The notes under the pieces are model-generated. The model did not search any database. It was not told where the DNA came from and was given only the letters and a program-made list of their open reading frames with translations. A program made the position numbers and the translations under genes. Positions 1 to 7,900 of a stretch of 64,000 nucleotides of DNA are shown piece after piece. Source of the DNA: Granulicella tundricola MP5ACTX9 (lineage in GTDB: Bacteria; Acidobacteriota; Terriglobia; Terriglobales; Acidobacteriaceae); assembly GCF_000178975.2 (NCBI RefSeq), contig NC_015064.1:3162001-3226000 (forward strand), read 5' to 3'. Each line of letters starts with the position of its first letter. Within the stretch, counting starts at the first letter, position 1.

Positions 1-152
1 AAGCCAAACTCCTTCACGACGAAGTAATACGGAGAGCCATACTGCGACTTCGCCACCACCGCGCTCGCAGAGAAGACCATCACCAACCCAAACAGAGTCA
101 GCAGCAGCACCACCCCGAACAGCCACTTATCGACCCCTACGCGCTTCGCCAT
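1..152 (-). CDS. ftsW: FtsW-type cell division protein, N-terminal fragment (cut by window edge)
   Basis: Only the first 50 or so codons are present; the rest lies left of the window. The minus-strand reading starts MAKRVGVDKWLFGVVLLLTL and continues into a hydrophobic helix followed by FSASAVVAKSQYGSPYYF, which resembles the start of SEDS proteins (FtsW/RodA). FtsW is a polytopic peptidoglycan polymerase that works with FtsI at the septum. The start lies 9 bases after the murD stop, as expected for the dcw order murD-ftsW. RodA cannot be excluded from this fragment alone, but the position favours FtsW. Confidence 0.8.
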   Translation of the reverse strand, partial: MAKRVGVDKWLFGVVLLLTLFGLVMVFSASAVVAKSQYGSPYYFVVKEFG

Positions 153-161
153 CCAAAACCT

Positions 162-1517
162 CTAATCCAGACCCAACACAACGTCCCGAAAGACCCGCCC
201 GCGCTCCTCGTAGTTCGTAAACTGATCAAAACTCGAGCAAGCCGGAGCCAATAAAACAATCTCGTCAGAAACAGCAGCCTCAGCCGCAAGCTTCACAGCC
301 TTGTCCAAAGTCCCCGCCTGCACTATCTTCACTACTCCATCCAGTTGCCGCTCAATCTTTTCGGCCGCTGAACCAATCGTATAAACAACCCGGACGCGTT
401 CCTTCAGGAGGGCTGACAGGGTCGCGTAGTCGGAATCCTTGTCCTTGCCCCCCAGGATCAGGTGAATGCCACCCGCAAACGACTCCACCGCCTTCACGGT
501 TGCATCCACGTTGGTGGCCTTGGAGTCGTTGTAGAACTCCACGCCGTTCCGCACCCGGACGAGCTCCAGCCGATGCTCGACCGCGCGGAATCCCTTCACC
601 GCCGCACGGATCGTCTCCGCATCGATCCCCGCCAGCCGCGCCGCGCAGACTGCCGCCAGCACGTTCTCCACGTTATGCGCGCCCTTCAACGCAATCTCGC
701 TCACCGGCAACACGGGCTCCGGCTTGCCGCCCTCTTTGCCAAGGAAGAACACGCTCTCCCCATGCACGAAGGCTCCCTGCTTGACCTGCCGCCGTCCGCT
801 GAACCAGTAGATCTGGGCGCGAGTCTTCGCGGCCATCTTCTGTGCGTTCACATCCTCCGCATTCAATATCAGGAAGTCCTCGGACTCCTGGCAGGCCGTG
901 ATGCGAGCCTTCGCCTCCCAGTACCGCTCAAACGTCTTATGCCGATCCAGGTGATCCGGCGTCACGTTCAGCACCATCGCGATGCGCGGCTTGAAGGTGG
1001 TCGCGGTCTCCAATTGAAAGCTAGAGACCTCCAGCACGCTCCAGGTCTCCGGCCGGCTCTCTGCGATGAGATCGATCACCGGCAGCCCGATGTTGCCGCC
1101 GACGAGGGTCGGCAACGCTGCATCCGCAAAGATCTTGCCGGTCAGTGTGGTCGTTGTCGTCTTGCCATTGGACCCCGTGATCGCGATGACGGAGCCGTCC
1201 AGAAAGCGGCTCGCCAGCTCCAGCTCTCCGATGACCGCCGTGCCAAACGCCGCCGCCTGCGCGATCTCCGGCGTCTCCAGCGGCACGCCCGGGCTGACGA
1301 CGATCAGATCCTGCCGCCGGAAGGTCAGCAGCCCATGGCCGCCGGATTCGACCATGATTCCGGCCTCCATCAGCGCGGGAATCTCCTTGGCCAGCGCCGT
1401 TGCGGAGCGCGTATCGCTCACCGTCACCCGGGCCCCGCGATCCCGCAGAAACATCGCCGCCGACAACCCGCTCCGGCCCAACCCAACCACCAACACCCGT
1501 TTGTTCTTCAGTTCCAT
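162..1517 (-). CDS. murD: UDP-N-acetylmuramoylalanine--D-glutamate ligase
   Basis: Cytoplasmic Mur ligase that adds D-glutamate to UDP-MurNAc-L-Ala using ATP. From the chosen ATG the protein is 451 residues, normal for the family. It has an N-terminal Rossmann-like nucleotide-sugar domain (GLGRSG at residues 12-17), the ATP P-loop GSNGKT at 115-120, and a C-terminal domain with LILGGKDKDSDY. A GTG four codons upstream (1529) is possible. The ATG at 1517 is preferred because MELKNKRVLVVG is the usual MurD start and a GGAG lies about 11 bases upstream. The gene is separated from mraY by plus-strand genes and probably needs its own promoter in 1518-1610. Confidence 0.96.
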   Translation of the reverse strand: MELKNKRVLVVGLGRSGLSAAMFLRDRGARVTVSDTRSATALAKEIPALMEAGIMVESGGHGLLTFRRQDLIVVSPGVPLETPEIAQAAAFGTAVIGELELASRFLDGSVIAITGSNGKTTTTTLTGKIFADAALPTLVGGNIGLPVIDLIAESRPETWSVLEVSSFQLETATTFKPRIAMVLNVTPDHLDRHKTFERYWEAKARITACQESEDFLILNAEDVNAQKMAAKTRAQIYWFSGRRQVKQGAFVHGESVFFLGKEGGKPEPVLPVSEIALKGAHNVENVLAAVCAARLAGIDAETIRAAVKGFRAVEHRLELVRVRNGVEFYNDSKATNVDATVKAVESFAGGIHLILGGKDKDSDYATLSALLKERVRVVYTIGSAAEKIERQLDGVVKIVQAGTLDKAVKLAAEAAVSDEIVLLAPACSSFDQFTNYEERGRVFRDVVLGLD

Positions 1518-1545
1518 TCTGAAATCCACTCCATGGGTCCAGCTT

Positions 1546-1565
1546 AGTGCATGAATGCGTGCACT
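1546..1565. promoter_or_regulatory. Inverted repeat in the murD/antitoxin divergent spacer
   Basis: AGTGCA and TGCACT form a perfect 6-bp inverted repeat around an 8-base spacer. It lies about 45 bases upstream of the antitoxin start and about 30 bases upstream of the murD start. Antitoxins commonly bind such palindromes to repress their own operon, so an operator is plausible. The arms are short and the assignment is only positional. Confidence 0.3.
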
Positions 1566-1610
1566 GACTTTGATATCTTAGACAGACTGCAGGTGAGGAG
1601 GAAACCGGCC

Positions 1611-1820
1611 ATGACGCATGCGATCGAAGTAGAAATCGATTCCCTCGGCAAGGTTCATCCCGTCGATCCACTCTCCACTCTTCCGGAAGGCCGCGCCATT
1701 CTCACCTGGCAGACAGCCCCAGAACACGAGACCATGCTGCTTTCTGAGACTGCCTTAGCCGAAAACTGGCTGGGACCGGAAGAGGACGCCGCATGGGCTC
1801 ACTTACAGCCGGCGAAGTAG
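1611..1820 (+). CDS. Small antitoxin-like protein (orphan partner of a MazF/PemK remnant)
   Basis: A 69-residue protein starting MTHAIEVEIDSLGKVHPVDP, chosen because a perfect AGGAGG (1596-1601) lies 9 bases upstream. An upstream in-frame ATG at 1551 lacks such a site. It contains LPEGRAILTW and LSETALAENWLGPEEDAAWAHLQ; this acidic C-terminal helix is typical of small antitoxins that precede MazF/PemK or PIN toxins. The family name is not certain. The next reading frame overlaps its 3' end and encodes the start of a MazF/PemK-type toxin that soon hits a stop. What remains is therefore probably an antitoxin without a functional toxin. Confidence 0.7.
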   Translation: MTHAIEVEIDSLGKVHPVDPLSTLPEGRAILTWQTAPEHETMLLSETALAENWLGPEEDAAWAHLQPAK

Positions 1821-1858
1821 TTCTCCTTCCCTTCCCATTCTCGGACCTGAATCTATAA
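1793..1858 (+). pseudogene. MazF/PemK-type toxin remnant (N-terminus only)
   Basis: An ATG inside the antitoxin 3' end opens a 21-codon frame reading MGSLTAGEVVLLPFPFSDLN, then L and TAA. GEVVLxPFPFSDL is the diagnostic first beta strand and loop of MazF/PemK endoribonuclease toxins, which are normally about 105-120 residues. The overlap with the antitoxin is the usual toxin-antitoxin geometry. Just after the stop, another frame reads IIAGALVPTLV, which weakly recalls the next family motif (RPALV). Frameshift plus deletion may explain the loss. No downstream toxin body exists before the next gene at 1909. Confidence 0.7.
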
Positions 1859-1908
1859 TCGCCGGGGCTCTCGTGCCAACCCTCGTGCCCTTCTGATACA
1901 AGTTATCC

Positions 1909-3264
1909 GTGCATCTGTCGCCCTCCACAGCGCCCCGAACCGTCAGGCCCGGCGAAGAACTGCCGCTCTTCGATCGGCGCTACGCCGTTCCCTTCTTCAT
2001 GGTGACCGCGCTCTTCTTCCTTTGGGCGATGCCGAACAACCTCAACGACGTGCTGATCCGGCAGTTTATGAAGTCCTTCCAGATCAGCCGCCTGCAGGCC
2101 GGGCTGGTGCAGTCCGCGTTCTACTTTGGCTACTTCTGCATCTCGCTGCCGGCGGCGCTGGTGCTGCGCCGCTTTGGATATCGCATTGGACTGGTCACCG
2201 GGCTGCTGCTGTATGCGATCGGCTGCCTGCTCTTCTGGCCGGCGGCCCAGGCCAACAGCTACAACTTCTTCCTCTTCGCACTCTTCGTCATCGCCGCCGG
2301 GCTCGCCTTTCTGGAGACGGGCGCGGGCTCGTTCATCACGCAGCTTGGCGACCCCGCCACCTCCGAGCGCCGCCTGAACCTTGCGCAGGCCTTCAATCCC
2401 CCCGGAACCATCGCAGGGGCGCTCATCGGCACGGTCTTCATCTTTTCCGGCGTGGAGCCCGGCCCCGCCGACGTGCAGACCATGAAGTCCGCAGGCACCT
2501 ACGCCAGCTTCCTGCACAGCGAGACCCTGCGCGTCATCACGCCGTACCTCGTGCTCGGTACGGTCGTCTTTCTGTTTGCGCTCGCGCTCTTCCGCGTCAA
2601 GTTCCCTTCACCCACGCTGAGCCAGGAGCAGTTTCCGCATGAGCCGCGCGGCCCCGTCACCAGCCTCTTCCGCATCCCGCACTTCGTCTCCGCGGTCGTC
2701 GCCCAGTTCTTCTATGTCGGCGCACAGGTGGGTACGTGGAGCTTCCTCATCCAGTACGTGCTGGACTATACTCACCAGCCGGAGAAGATTGCAGGCTACT
2801 TCCTCAGCGGGACGTTGCTGCTCTTCGCGCTGGGCCGCTTCGTCGCCACGGCGCTGATGAAGTATGTCCGCCCCAACCGTCTGATGGGCTTCCTCGCGCT
2901 GGTCAACGTCTTGCTCCTCACCGTCGCAATCGGCTTTCCGGGATGGATCGGTCTCTGGGCGCTGATGCTGACGAGCTTGTGCATGTCGCTGATGTACCCC
3001 ACCATCTTCGCGCTGGGCTTGAAGCAGCTTGGCCCCGATACGACCCTGGGTGCATCCGTGCTGGTGATGTCCATCGTTGGCGGCGCGGTGGTCACGCCTG
3101 CCGTGGGATTTGTGGCCGAGCGCATGCACAGCACGGCCTGGGGATTCGTCGTGCCGCTTGTGAGCTACCTCGTCGTAGCCTGGTTCGCCTTCATAGGCTC
3201 CCGCGTGCGGATCACCCCGGCTGAGATTCGGCGCGAAGAGGCGCTGCGCGTCAGCAGCATCTAG
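1909..3264 (+). CDS. FucP-family MFS sugar:proton symporter
   Basis: A 451-residue inner-membrane major facilitator with about 12 hydrophobic segments. The first segment carries FFLWAMPNNLNDVLIRQF, a signature of the L-fucose/glucose/galactose permease (FucP/GluP) branch. FLETGAGSFITQLG and LNLAQAFNPPGTIAGALIG are also typical. It probably imports a neutral hexose or deoxyhexose with protons; the sugar cannot be told from sequence. Translation appears to start at GTG with a weak ribosome site. It lies on the plus strand inside the minus-strand dcw cluster, converging on the small gene at 3287-3799, with no sugar catabolic gene beside it. Confidence 0.9.
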   Translation: MHLSPSTAPRTVRPGEELPLFDRRYAVPFFMVTALFFLWAMPNNLNDVLIRQFMKSFQISRLQAGLVQSAFYFGYFCISLPAALVLRRFGYRIGLVTGLLLYAIGCLLFWPAAQANSYNFFLFALFVIAAGLAFLETGAGSFITQLGDPATSERRLNLAQAFNPPGTIAGALIGTVFIFSGVEPGPADVQTMKSAGTYASFLHSETLRVITPYLVLGTVVFLFALALFRVKFPSPTLSQEQFPHEPRGPVTSLFRIPHFVSAVVAQFFYVGAQVGTWSFLIQYVLDYTHQPEKIAGYFLSGTLLLFALGRFVATALMKYVRPNRLMGFLALVNVLLLTVAIGFPGWIGLWALMLTSLCMSLMYPTIFALGLKQLGPDTTLGASVLVMSIVGGAVVTPAVGFVAERMHSTAWGFVVPLVSYLVVAWFAFIGSRVRITPAEIRREEALRVSSI

Positions 3265-3286
3265 CCGCCTCGGCTCTATACGATCC

Positions 3287-3799
3287 TTACAGTGACTCTT
3301 CAGAGTCCAGCTTCCGCAGAAGCCCGCCAATGCGGTTGTTGATCTCCTCAAGGATCAGGCCGAGAGGCCGTTCCGCGGCCGCCGGACTCTCACCAGGCCG
3401 CGTGACCCGAGTCGCCTCCTGCGCGCGATCGATTAGCCTCCTGACCTCTTCATCCTCCACCCGCGTCATCAGCTTGGTGATGCGGGCGTTCGCAAGCAAG
3501 ACCTTGGACGCGAGCTCGTTCGAAGGCTGCAGCCGCTGTGTCTCCAGCTTCACGGAGACGTACTCGAGGATCGCGTCCTGCAGATCGAGCAGCGTCTGCC
3601 GTTGGAAGTCGTTGCGCCTCTCCCGCAGCGCCTCACGCCGCGTCAGAAGCCGCGTCTCCACCTCGCGCCGATAGCTGCGTCTCTCCTTCAACCACTCCAG
3701 CGTCTGGGAGGAGACTACGGTCAAAAGCGCAGTCAGCAATGCGACACCCGCCGTGATCAGCGGGAACCAGTAGGACAGATTGGAGGTGGAAGCAAGCAT
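3287..3799 (-). CDS. Small membrane-anchored coiled-coil protein, unknown function
   Basis: A 170-residue protein with one N-terminal hydrophobic segment (about residues 10-31, SYWFPLITAGVALLTALLTVV). A highly charged, probably helical cytoplasmic region follows (WLKERRSYRREVETRLLTRREALRERRNDFQ) and then a further helical tail. No enzymatic motif is visible. It begins 72 bases after the end of mraY on the same strand, so it may be co-transcribed with the dcw operon, but it has no recognised role there. It resembles many uncharacterised one-TM soil-bacterial proteins. Confidence 0.7.
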   Translation of the reverse strand: MLASTSNLSYWFPLITAGVALLTALLTVVSSQTLEWLKERRSYRREVETRLLTRREALRERRNDFQRQTLLDLQDAILEYVSVKLETQRLQPSNELASKVLLANARITKLMTRVEDEEVRRLIDRAQEATRVTRPGESPAAAERPLGLILEEINNRIGGLLRKLDSEESL

Positions 3800-3871
3800 C
3801 CCGCTACGATACCTGCAACCTGGATCCTGCTCCAGGCAAAATAAACGGGATCGTCTTTTGTCGTGGGTACC

Positions 3872-5008
3872 TTACCGCAGCTTCAACGTCGTCAGAGCCA
3901 GCAATGCGAAGACCAGCGCCAGAATCCAGAAGCGTGCGATGACCTTGCTCTCGCTCCAGCCCAGCAGCTCAAAGTGATGGTGCAGCGGAGCCATCTTGAA
4001 GATGCGTTTGCCGTTCCTGAGCTTGTAACTGCCGACCTGCAAGACGACGCTCATCAGCTCCAGAATGAAGACGCCGCCGATGAACGGCAGCAGTAACTCC
4101 TGCTTGATGACCACGGCGACCGTGCCGATTGCGCCGCCCAGCGCGAGCGATCCGACGTCGCCCATGAAGATCTCAGCCGGGTGCGCGTTGTACCAGAGGA
4201 AGCCGATGGAGCCGCCCACCATGGCTCCGCAGAAGACCGTCAGCTCGCTCACCAGCGGCATGCGCTGGAGCTCGAGATAGTCAGAGAAGACGACGTGGCC
4301 GCTGATGTAAGTCAGCACCGTCAACGCGCCGGCGGCGATGATCGTGCAGCCGATGGCAAGGCCATCCAGCCCGTCCGTCAAATTGACAGCATTGGATGCG
4401 CCTGCAATCACGATCATCACGAAGAAGACGAAGGGCAGGAACGCAATCCAGTGCAGGTGCGGGATGTGGCCCATCCACTCCCAGACCAGGTCCGGCCGCA
4501 GCCGCTTGGCAAACGGAACCACCAGCCGCGTGGAGTAGCTCCCGACGCCCTGCAGCTTGATCAACGTCACCGCCACCGCGCCGCTGACCACGAACTGCGC
4601 CAGCAGCTTCTGCCTGCTCGTCAGGCCAAGATTGCGGCGGTTCACCACCTTGATATAGTCATCCGCAAAGCCGATGGCTCCGAAGGCCAGGGTGGACAGC
4701 ATGACCACCCAGACGAAGGGGTTCGAGAGATCCGACCACAGCAGCGTGGGGACCAGGATGGAGATGCAGATCAGCACGCCGCCCATGGTGGGCGTGCCGC
4801 CCTTCTTCTGATGGCTCTGCGGCCCCTCCTCACGGATGTACTGGCCGATCTGAAACTCGCGCAGCCGCTGAATCACAAACGGCCCGATCAGCAGCCCGAT
4901 CAGCAAGGCCGTGAGGCTCGCAAAGACGCACCGGAAGGTCAGGTAGCGGAAGATGCGAAAGAACCGAAAATAAGGAAACAGCTTCTGGTACAGCAGCCAA
5001 TAGAGCAA
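3872..5008 (-). CDS. mraY: Phospho-N-acetylmuramoyl-pentapeptide-transferase
   Basis: Polytopic inner-membrane enzyme that moves phospho-MurNAc-pentapeptide onto undecaprenyl phosphate to give lipid I. Its 378 residues are slightly longer than the roughly 360 of E. coli. Family motifs are present: GTPTMGG at 71-77, the aspartate pair in ADDYIK (115-120), NAVNLTDGLDGL (206-217), MGDVGSLALGG, and the C-terminal HHHFELLGWSE. It follows murF by 41 bases and belongs to the mraZ-to-mraY transcription unit. The next cell wall gene, murD, is displaced by about 2.3 kb of plus-strand DNA. Confidence 0.97.
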   Translation of the reverse strand: MLYWLLYQKLFPYFRFFRIFRYLTFRCVFASLTALLIGLLIGPFVIQRLREFQIGQYIREEGPQSHQKKGGTPTMGGVLICISILVPTLLWSDLSNPFVWVVMLSTLAFGAIGFADDYIKVVNRRNLGLTSRQKLLAQFVVSGAVAVTLIKLQGVGSYSTRLVVPFAKRLRPDLVWEWMGHIPHLHWIAFLPFVFFVMIVIAGASNAVNLTDGLDGLAIGCTIIAAGALTVLTYISGHVVFSDYLELQRMPLVSELTVFCGAMVGGSIGFLWYNAHPAEIFMGDVGSLALGGAIGTVAVVIKQELLLPFIGGVFILELMSVVLQVGSYKLRNGKRIFKMAPLHHHFELLGWSESKVIARFWILALVFALLALTTLKLR

Positions 5009-5049
5009 AGGAGTTCTCCGCGTGAATCTCTCAATCTTAACAGCAGTGT

Positions 5050-6420
5050 CTAACCCAACTTCTCCAAAGCCCGCTCCAGGCGGACGCCGCGTGAGGCCTT
5101 CAGCAAGACCACATCGCCTGCTTTGACGTTTGCTGTGAGCCAGTTGCCTGCGGCCTCAGGCGTCTCCACGAAGACGGCCTTTTCACCTGCGCCGCTCACG
5201 AGGTCAGCGGCGAGGCCTCTCACGCCGACGATGAGGTCCACGCCTTGCTCCGCCATTCGGCGACCGCAAGCTTTATGGAGCGCCGGCCCTTCCGGCCCAA
5301 GCTCCAACATTTCTCCTGCCACCACAATCCGTCGTGTGGCTGGGGTAGAGATCAAGGCATCCACCATTGCGTCCAGTGCCTTCGGATTCGAGTTGTACGA
5401 GTCATTGAGCAGCTTTGCACCGCGCCACTCGATCACGGCACCGCGCTTGTCCGTAGCTCGCATCTCCGCAAGCGCAGCCGCACATGCGGTCAATGTCATC
5501 CCGCTCTTCCACCCCACGGCAATGGCAGCGAGAGCGTTGGAGACGTTGTGCTTGCCCAGGAGCGCGAGGTGGACCTCAGCCGTGTCTCCGCCAGCGTGGA
5601 CGGTGAAGCTGACGCCGTCGAGTCCAGCCTCAACTACATTCGTGGCGCGCACCTGGGCTTCATCGCCCAAACCGTACAAGACGGAGTCGACGCCAACTCC
5701 AAAGCCGCGTACCCACTCATCATCGCCATTCAAAATTGCAAGTCCATCCGAAGGCAAAGCCTCAATCAGCTCCCGCTTCGCCGCCGCAATCCCCGCGATA
5801 CCGGCTGGAAAGAACTCCAGATGGACGGCTGCTACGTTCGAGACGACGCCCCACTGCGGCTCTGCGATCTCTGCCAAGCGTTTGATCTCGCCGGAGTGGT
5901 TCATGCCCATCTCGATGACGGCAACCTCATGCTCCGCCTCCAACCTCAGCAGTTGCAGCGGCACACCAAAGTGATTGTTCAAATTACCGGCCGACTTGAG
6001 AACTGAGAACTGAGAACTGAGAACCGTGGCCACCATCTCCTTGGTCGTCGTCTTCCCTGCCGAGCCTGTGACTCCAATGACGCGTCCGCCCCAGCTCTGC
6101 CTGACGCGCAGGGCCAGCAACTGCATCGCACGCAGCACACACTCTTCGCCCTCCGGGACCCAGAGCAGCTTGCACGGGTCCACCTCACGCGGCTCGTCAG
6201 AGGCCAGCCAGCGATTGCTGACCACCGCTGCCACCGCACCGTTGGCGAGCGCCGCCTCCACGTAGTCATGCCCGTCCACACGGTCGCCGGTCACGGCAAA
6301 GAACAACTCCCCCGCGCCGATCGTCCGCGAGTCGATCGAATAACCAACGGCTTCGCTGGAGGTGGTGAAGTCCCCCTCCGCGTGAATCCAATCCGCAACC
6401 TGTCCCAACGTCAACTTCAT
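5050..6420 (-). CDS. murF: UDP-N-acetylmuramoyl-tripeptide--D-alanyl-D-alanine ligase
   Basis: Cytoplasmic Mur ligase that adds D-Ala-D-Ala to the UDP-MurNAc tripeptide. It has 456 residues with P-loop GSAGKTT at 119-125, the substrate-binding EMGMNHSGEI, and DSYNSNPKALDAM in the C-terminal domain. The start overlaps the murE stop by 4 bases, indicating translational coupling. Immediately after the P-loop helix the coding sequence contains a 7-base tandem repeat (plus-strand 5996-6023) that encodes VLSSQFSVL, close to the usual sequence here, so the protein seems intact. Confidence 0.97.
   Translation of the reverse strand: MKLTLGQVADWIHAEGDFTTSSEAVGYSIDSRTIGAGELFFAVTGDRVDGHDYVEAALANGAVAAVVSNRWLASDEPREVDPCKLLWVPEGEECVLRAMQLLALRVRQSWGGRVIGVTGSAGKTTTKEMVATVLSSQFSVLKSAGNLNNHFGVPLQLLRLEAEHEVAVIEMGMNHSGEIKRLAEIAEPQWGVVSNVAAVHLEFFPAGIAGIAAAKRELIEALPSDGLAILNGDDEWVRGFGVGVDSVLYGLGDEAQVRATNVVEAGLDGVSFTVHAGGDTAEVHLALLGKHNVSNALAAIAVGWKSGMTLTACAAALAEMRATDKRGAVIEWRGAKLLNDSYNSNPKALDAMVDALISTPATRRIVVAGEMLELGPEGPALHKACGRRMAEQGVDLIVGVRGLAADLVSGAGEKAVFVETPEAAGNWLTANVKAGDVVLLKASRGVRLERALEKLG
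5996..6023. repeat. Four-unit heptanucleotide tandem repeat inside murF
   Basis: On the plus strand one TTGAGAA unit is followed by three CTGAGAA units with no spacer. It lies within the murF coding sequence at about residues 133-142. The unit length is not a multiple of three, so loss or gain of one unit by slippage would shift the reading frame. Confidence 0.85.
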
Positions 6421-7886
6421 CGAATCTCCCGCAGCACACGCGCCGCAACCTCTGCATCATCGAACGGCACCGTGCCGGTCTTCAGGATCTGCACCTTCTC
6501 ATGTCCCTTGCCTGCGAGCAGCACGATGTCTCCACCTTTCACAGCCTTGATCGCGAGGGCTATCGCTGTCGCCCTGTCCGGCTCGACTACACACTCGACG
6601 GATGTCTCGCGAACACCTGCCAGTGCCTCATCAAGGATCGCGCCCGGCTCCTCCGTACGAGGATTGTCATTGGTCAGGACGACCAGATCGCTGCCTTCAC
6701 CGGCTGCGCGGCCCATCTTTGGCCGCTTGGTTTTGTCGCGATCGCCGCCGCAACCGAAGAGCGTGATGACGCGGCCCTTGCCGACCAACTCACGCGCGAG
6801 GCCGATGAGATTTCGCAGTGCATCATCCGTGTGGGCGTAGTCCACGACGACTGTGATGCCGAGGTCATTCGGTACAGTCTGGAAGCGGCCTGGAACCTGG
6901 TGCAAGCCTTGAGCGGCTTTAGCGATCTCTTCGAGCGTCAGCCCACGGCCCATCGCCGCGCAGCTTGCGGCCAGGAGGTTGTAGACGTTGACCTTGCCCG
7001 TTAGTGGCGAGTCGATCTGAACGGCACCGTATGGTGTTTCCCAGAGAAACTGCGTCCGGCCCGCGCTCAAAGCCACCTTGCTCGCTCTGAACTCGCCGGC
7101 GTTGATGCCGTAGCTCATGACTTCGGGGCCGAGATCTCGCGTCAGCAGCCACACGCCCGCCGGGCTATCTTCATTGACCACCGCCACGCGTGGTGCCTCC
7201 GCGCCGACTCCCTCAAAGAGCCTCGCCTTCGCCTGAAAGTAACGCTCCATCGTGCCGTGATAGTCCAGGTGATCTTGCGTGAGGTTCGTAAACATCGCCA
7301 CATCGACCGGCACGCCCCACACACGCTCCTGCGCCAGTGCGTGGCTGCTCATCTCCATGACGGCTTCCGTGCAACCTGCCTTCACACCATCCGCAAAGAG
7401 AGCGAGCAGGTCGCGGGACTCCGGCGTGGTGTGCTCGCTGACTCGGACCTCATCGCCGATGTGGGTTTCGATCGTTCCGATCAGCAGGCACTTGCGGTTG
7501 ACGCTCTTGAGCATCTGCTCCAGGAGAAAGGCTGTGGTCGTCTTGCCATTGGTCCCCGTGACCGCGCTTATCTTCAGCACATGCTCGGGATGTCCAAAGA
7601 CGTTTGCTGCTACGCCTGCAAGGGCTCGGCGACCGTTGCCTACAAGATAGAACGGGACTGCACCGCCCGCTGCCCAGGCCTCGCGCGAGTCCGTCACGAT
7701 GGCTCGCGCACCATGCGCAATTGCGGTCTCGATGAAGCGATTGCCGTCAGAGCTTTCGCCCTTCATTGCGACGAAGACATCACCGGCCACCACACGGCGC
7801 GAATCGTACTGCACGCCCGTTACGTCAGCGGAGCCGGAGCCCCGCTCCAGTACGTCGATACCCGCAAGCGCTTCATCAATCAACAT
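6417..7886 (-). CDS. murE: UDP-MurNAc-L-Ala-D-Glu:meso-diaminopimelate ligase
   Basis: Cytoplasmic ligase that adds the third residue of the stem peptide. It has 489 residues with P-loop GTNGKT at 111-116, EMSSHAL, and the DNPR motif at 407-410 within TNDNPRTEEP. DNPR is the motif that marks meso-diaminopimelate rather than lysine specificity, so a Gram-negative type peptidoglycan is predicted. The stop overlaps the murF start by 4 bases, and the start lies 14 bases after the ftsI stop. Confidence 0.97.
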   Translation of the reverse strand: MLIDEALAGIDVLERGSGSADVTGVQYDSRRVVAGDVFVAMKGESSDGNRFIETAIAHGARAIVTDSREAWAAGGAVPFYLVGNGRRALAGVAANVFGHPEHVLKISAVTGTNGKTTTAFLLEQMLKSVNRKCLLIGTIETHIGDEVRVSEHTTPESRDLLALFADGVKAGCTEAVMEMSSHALAQERVWGVPVDVAMFTNLTQDHLDYHGTMERYFQAKARLFEGVGAEAPRVAVVNEDSPAGVWLLTRDLGPEVMSYGINAGEFRASKVALSAGRTQFLWETPYGAVQIDSPLTGKVNVYNLLAASCAAMGRGLTLEEIAKAAQGLHQVPGRFQTVPNDLGITVVVDYAHTDDALRNLIGLARELVGKGRVITLFGCGGDRDKTKRPKMGRAAGEGSDLVVLTNDNPRTEEPGAILDEALAGVRETSVECVVEPDRATAIALAIKAVKGGDIVLLAGKGHEKVQILKTGTVPFDDAEVAARVLREIR

Positions 7887-7900
7887 AGAAACACCACGAC

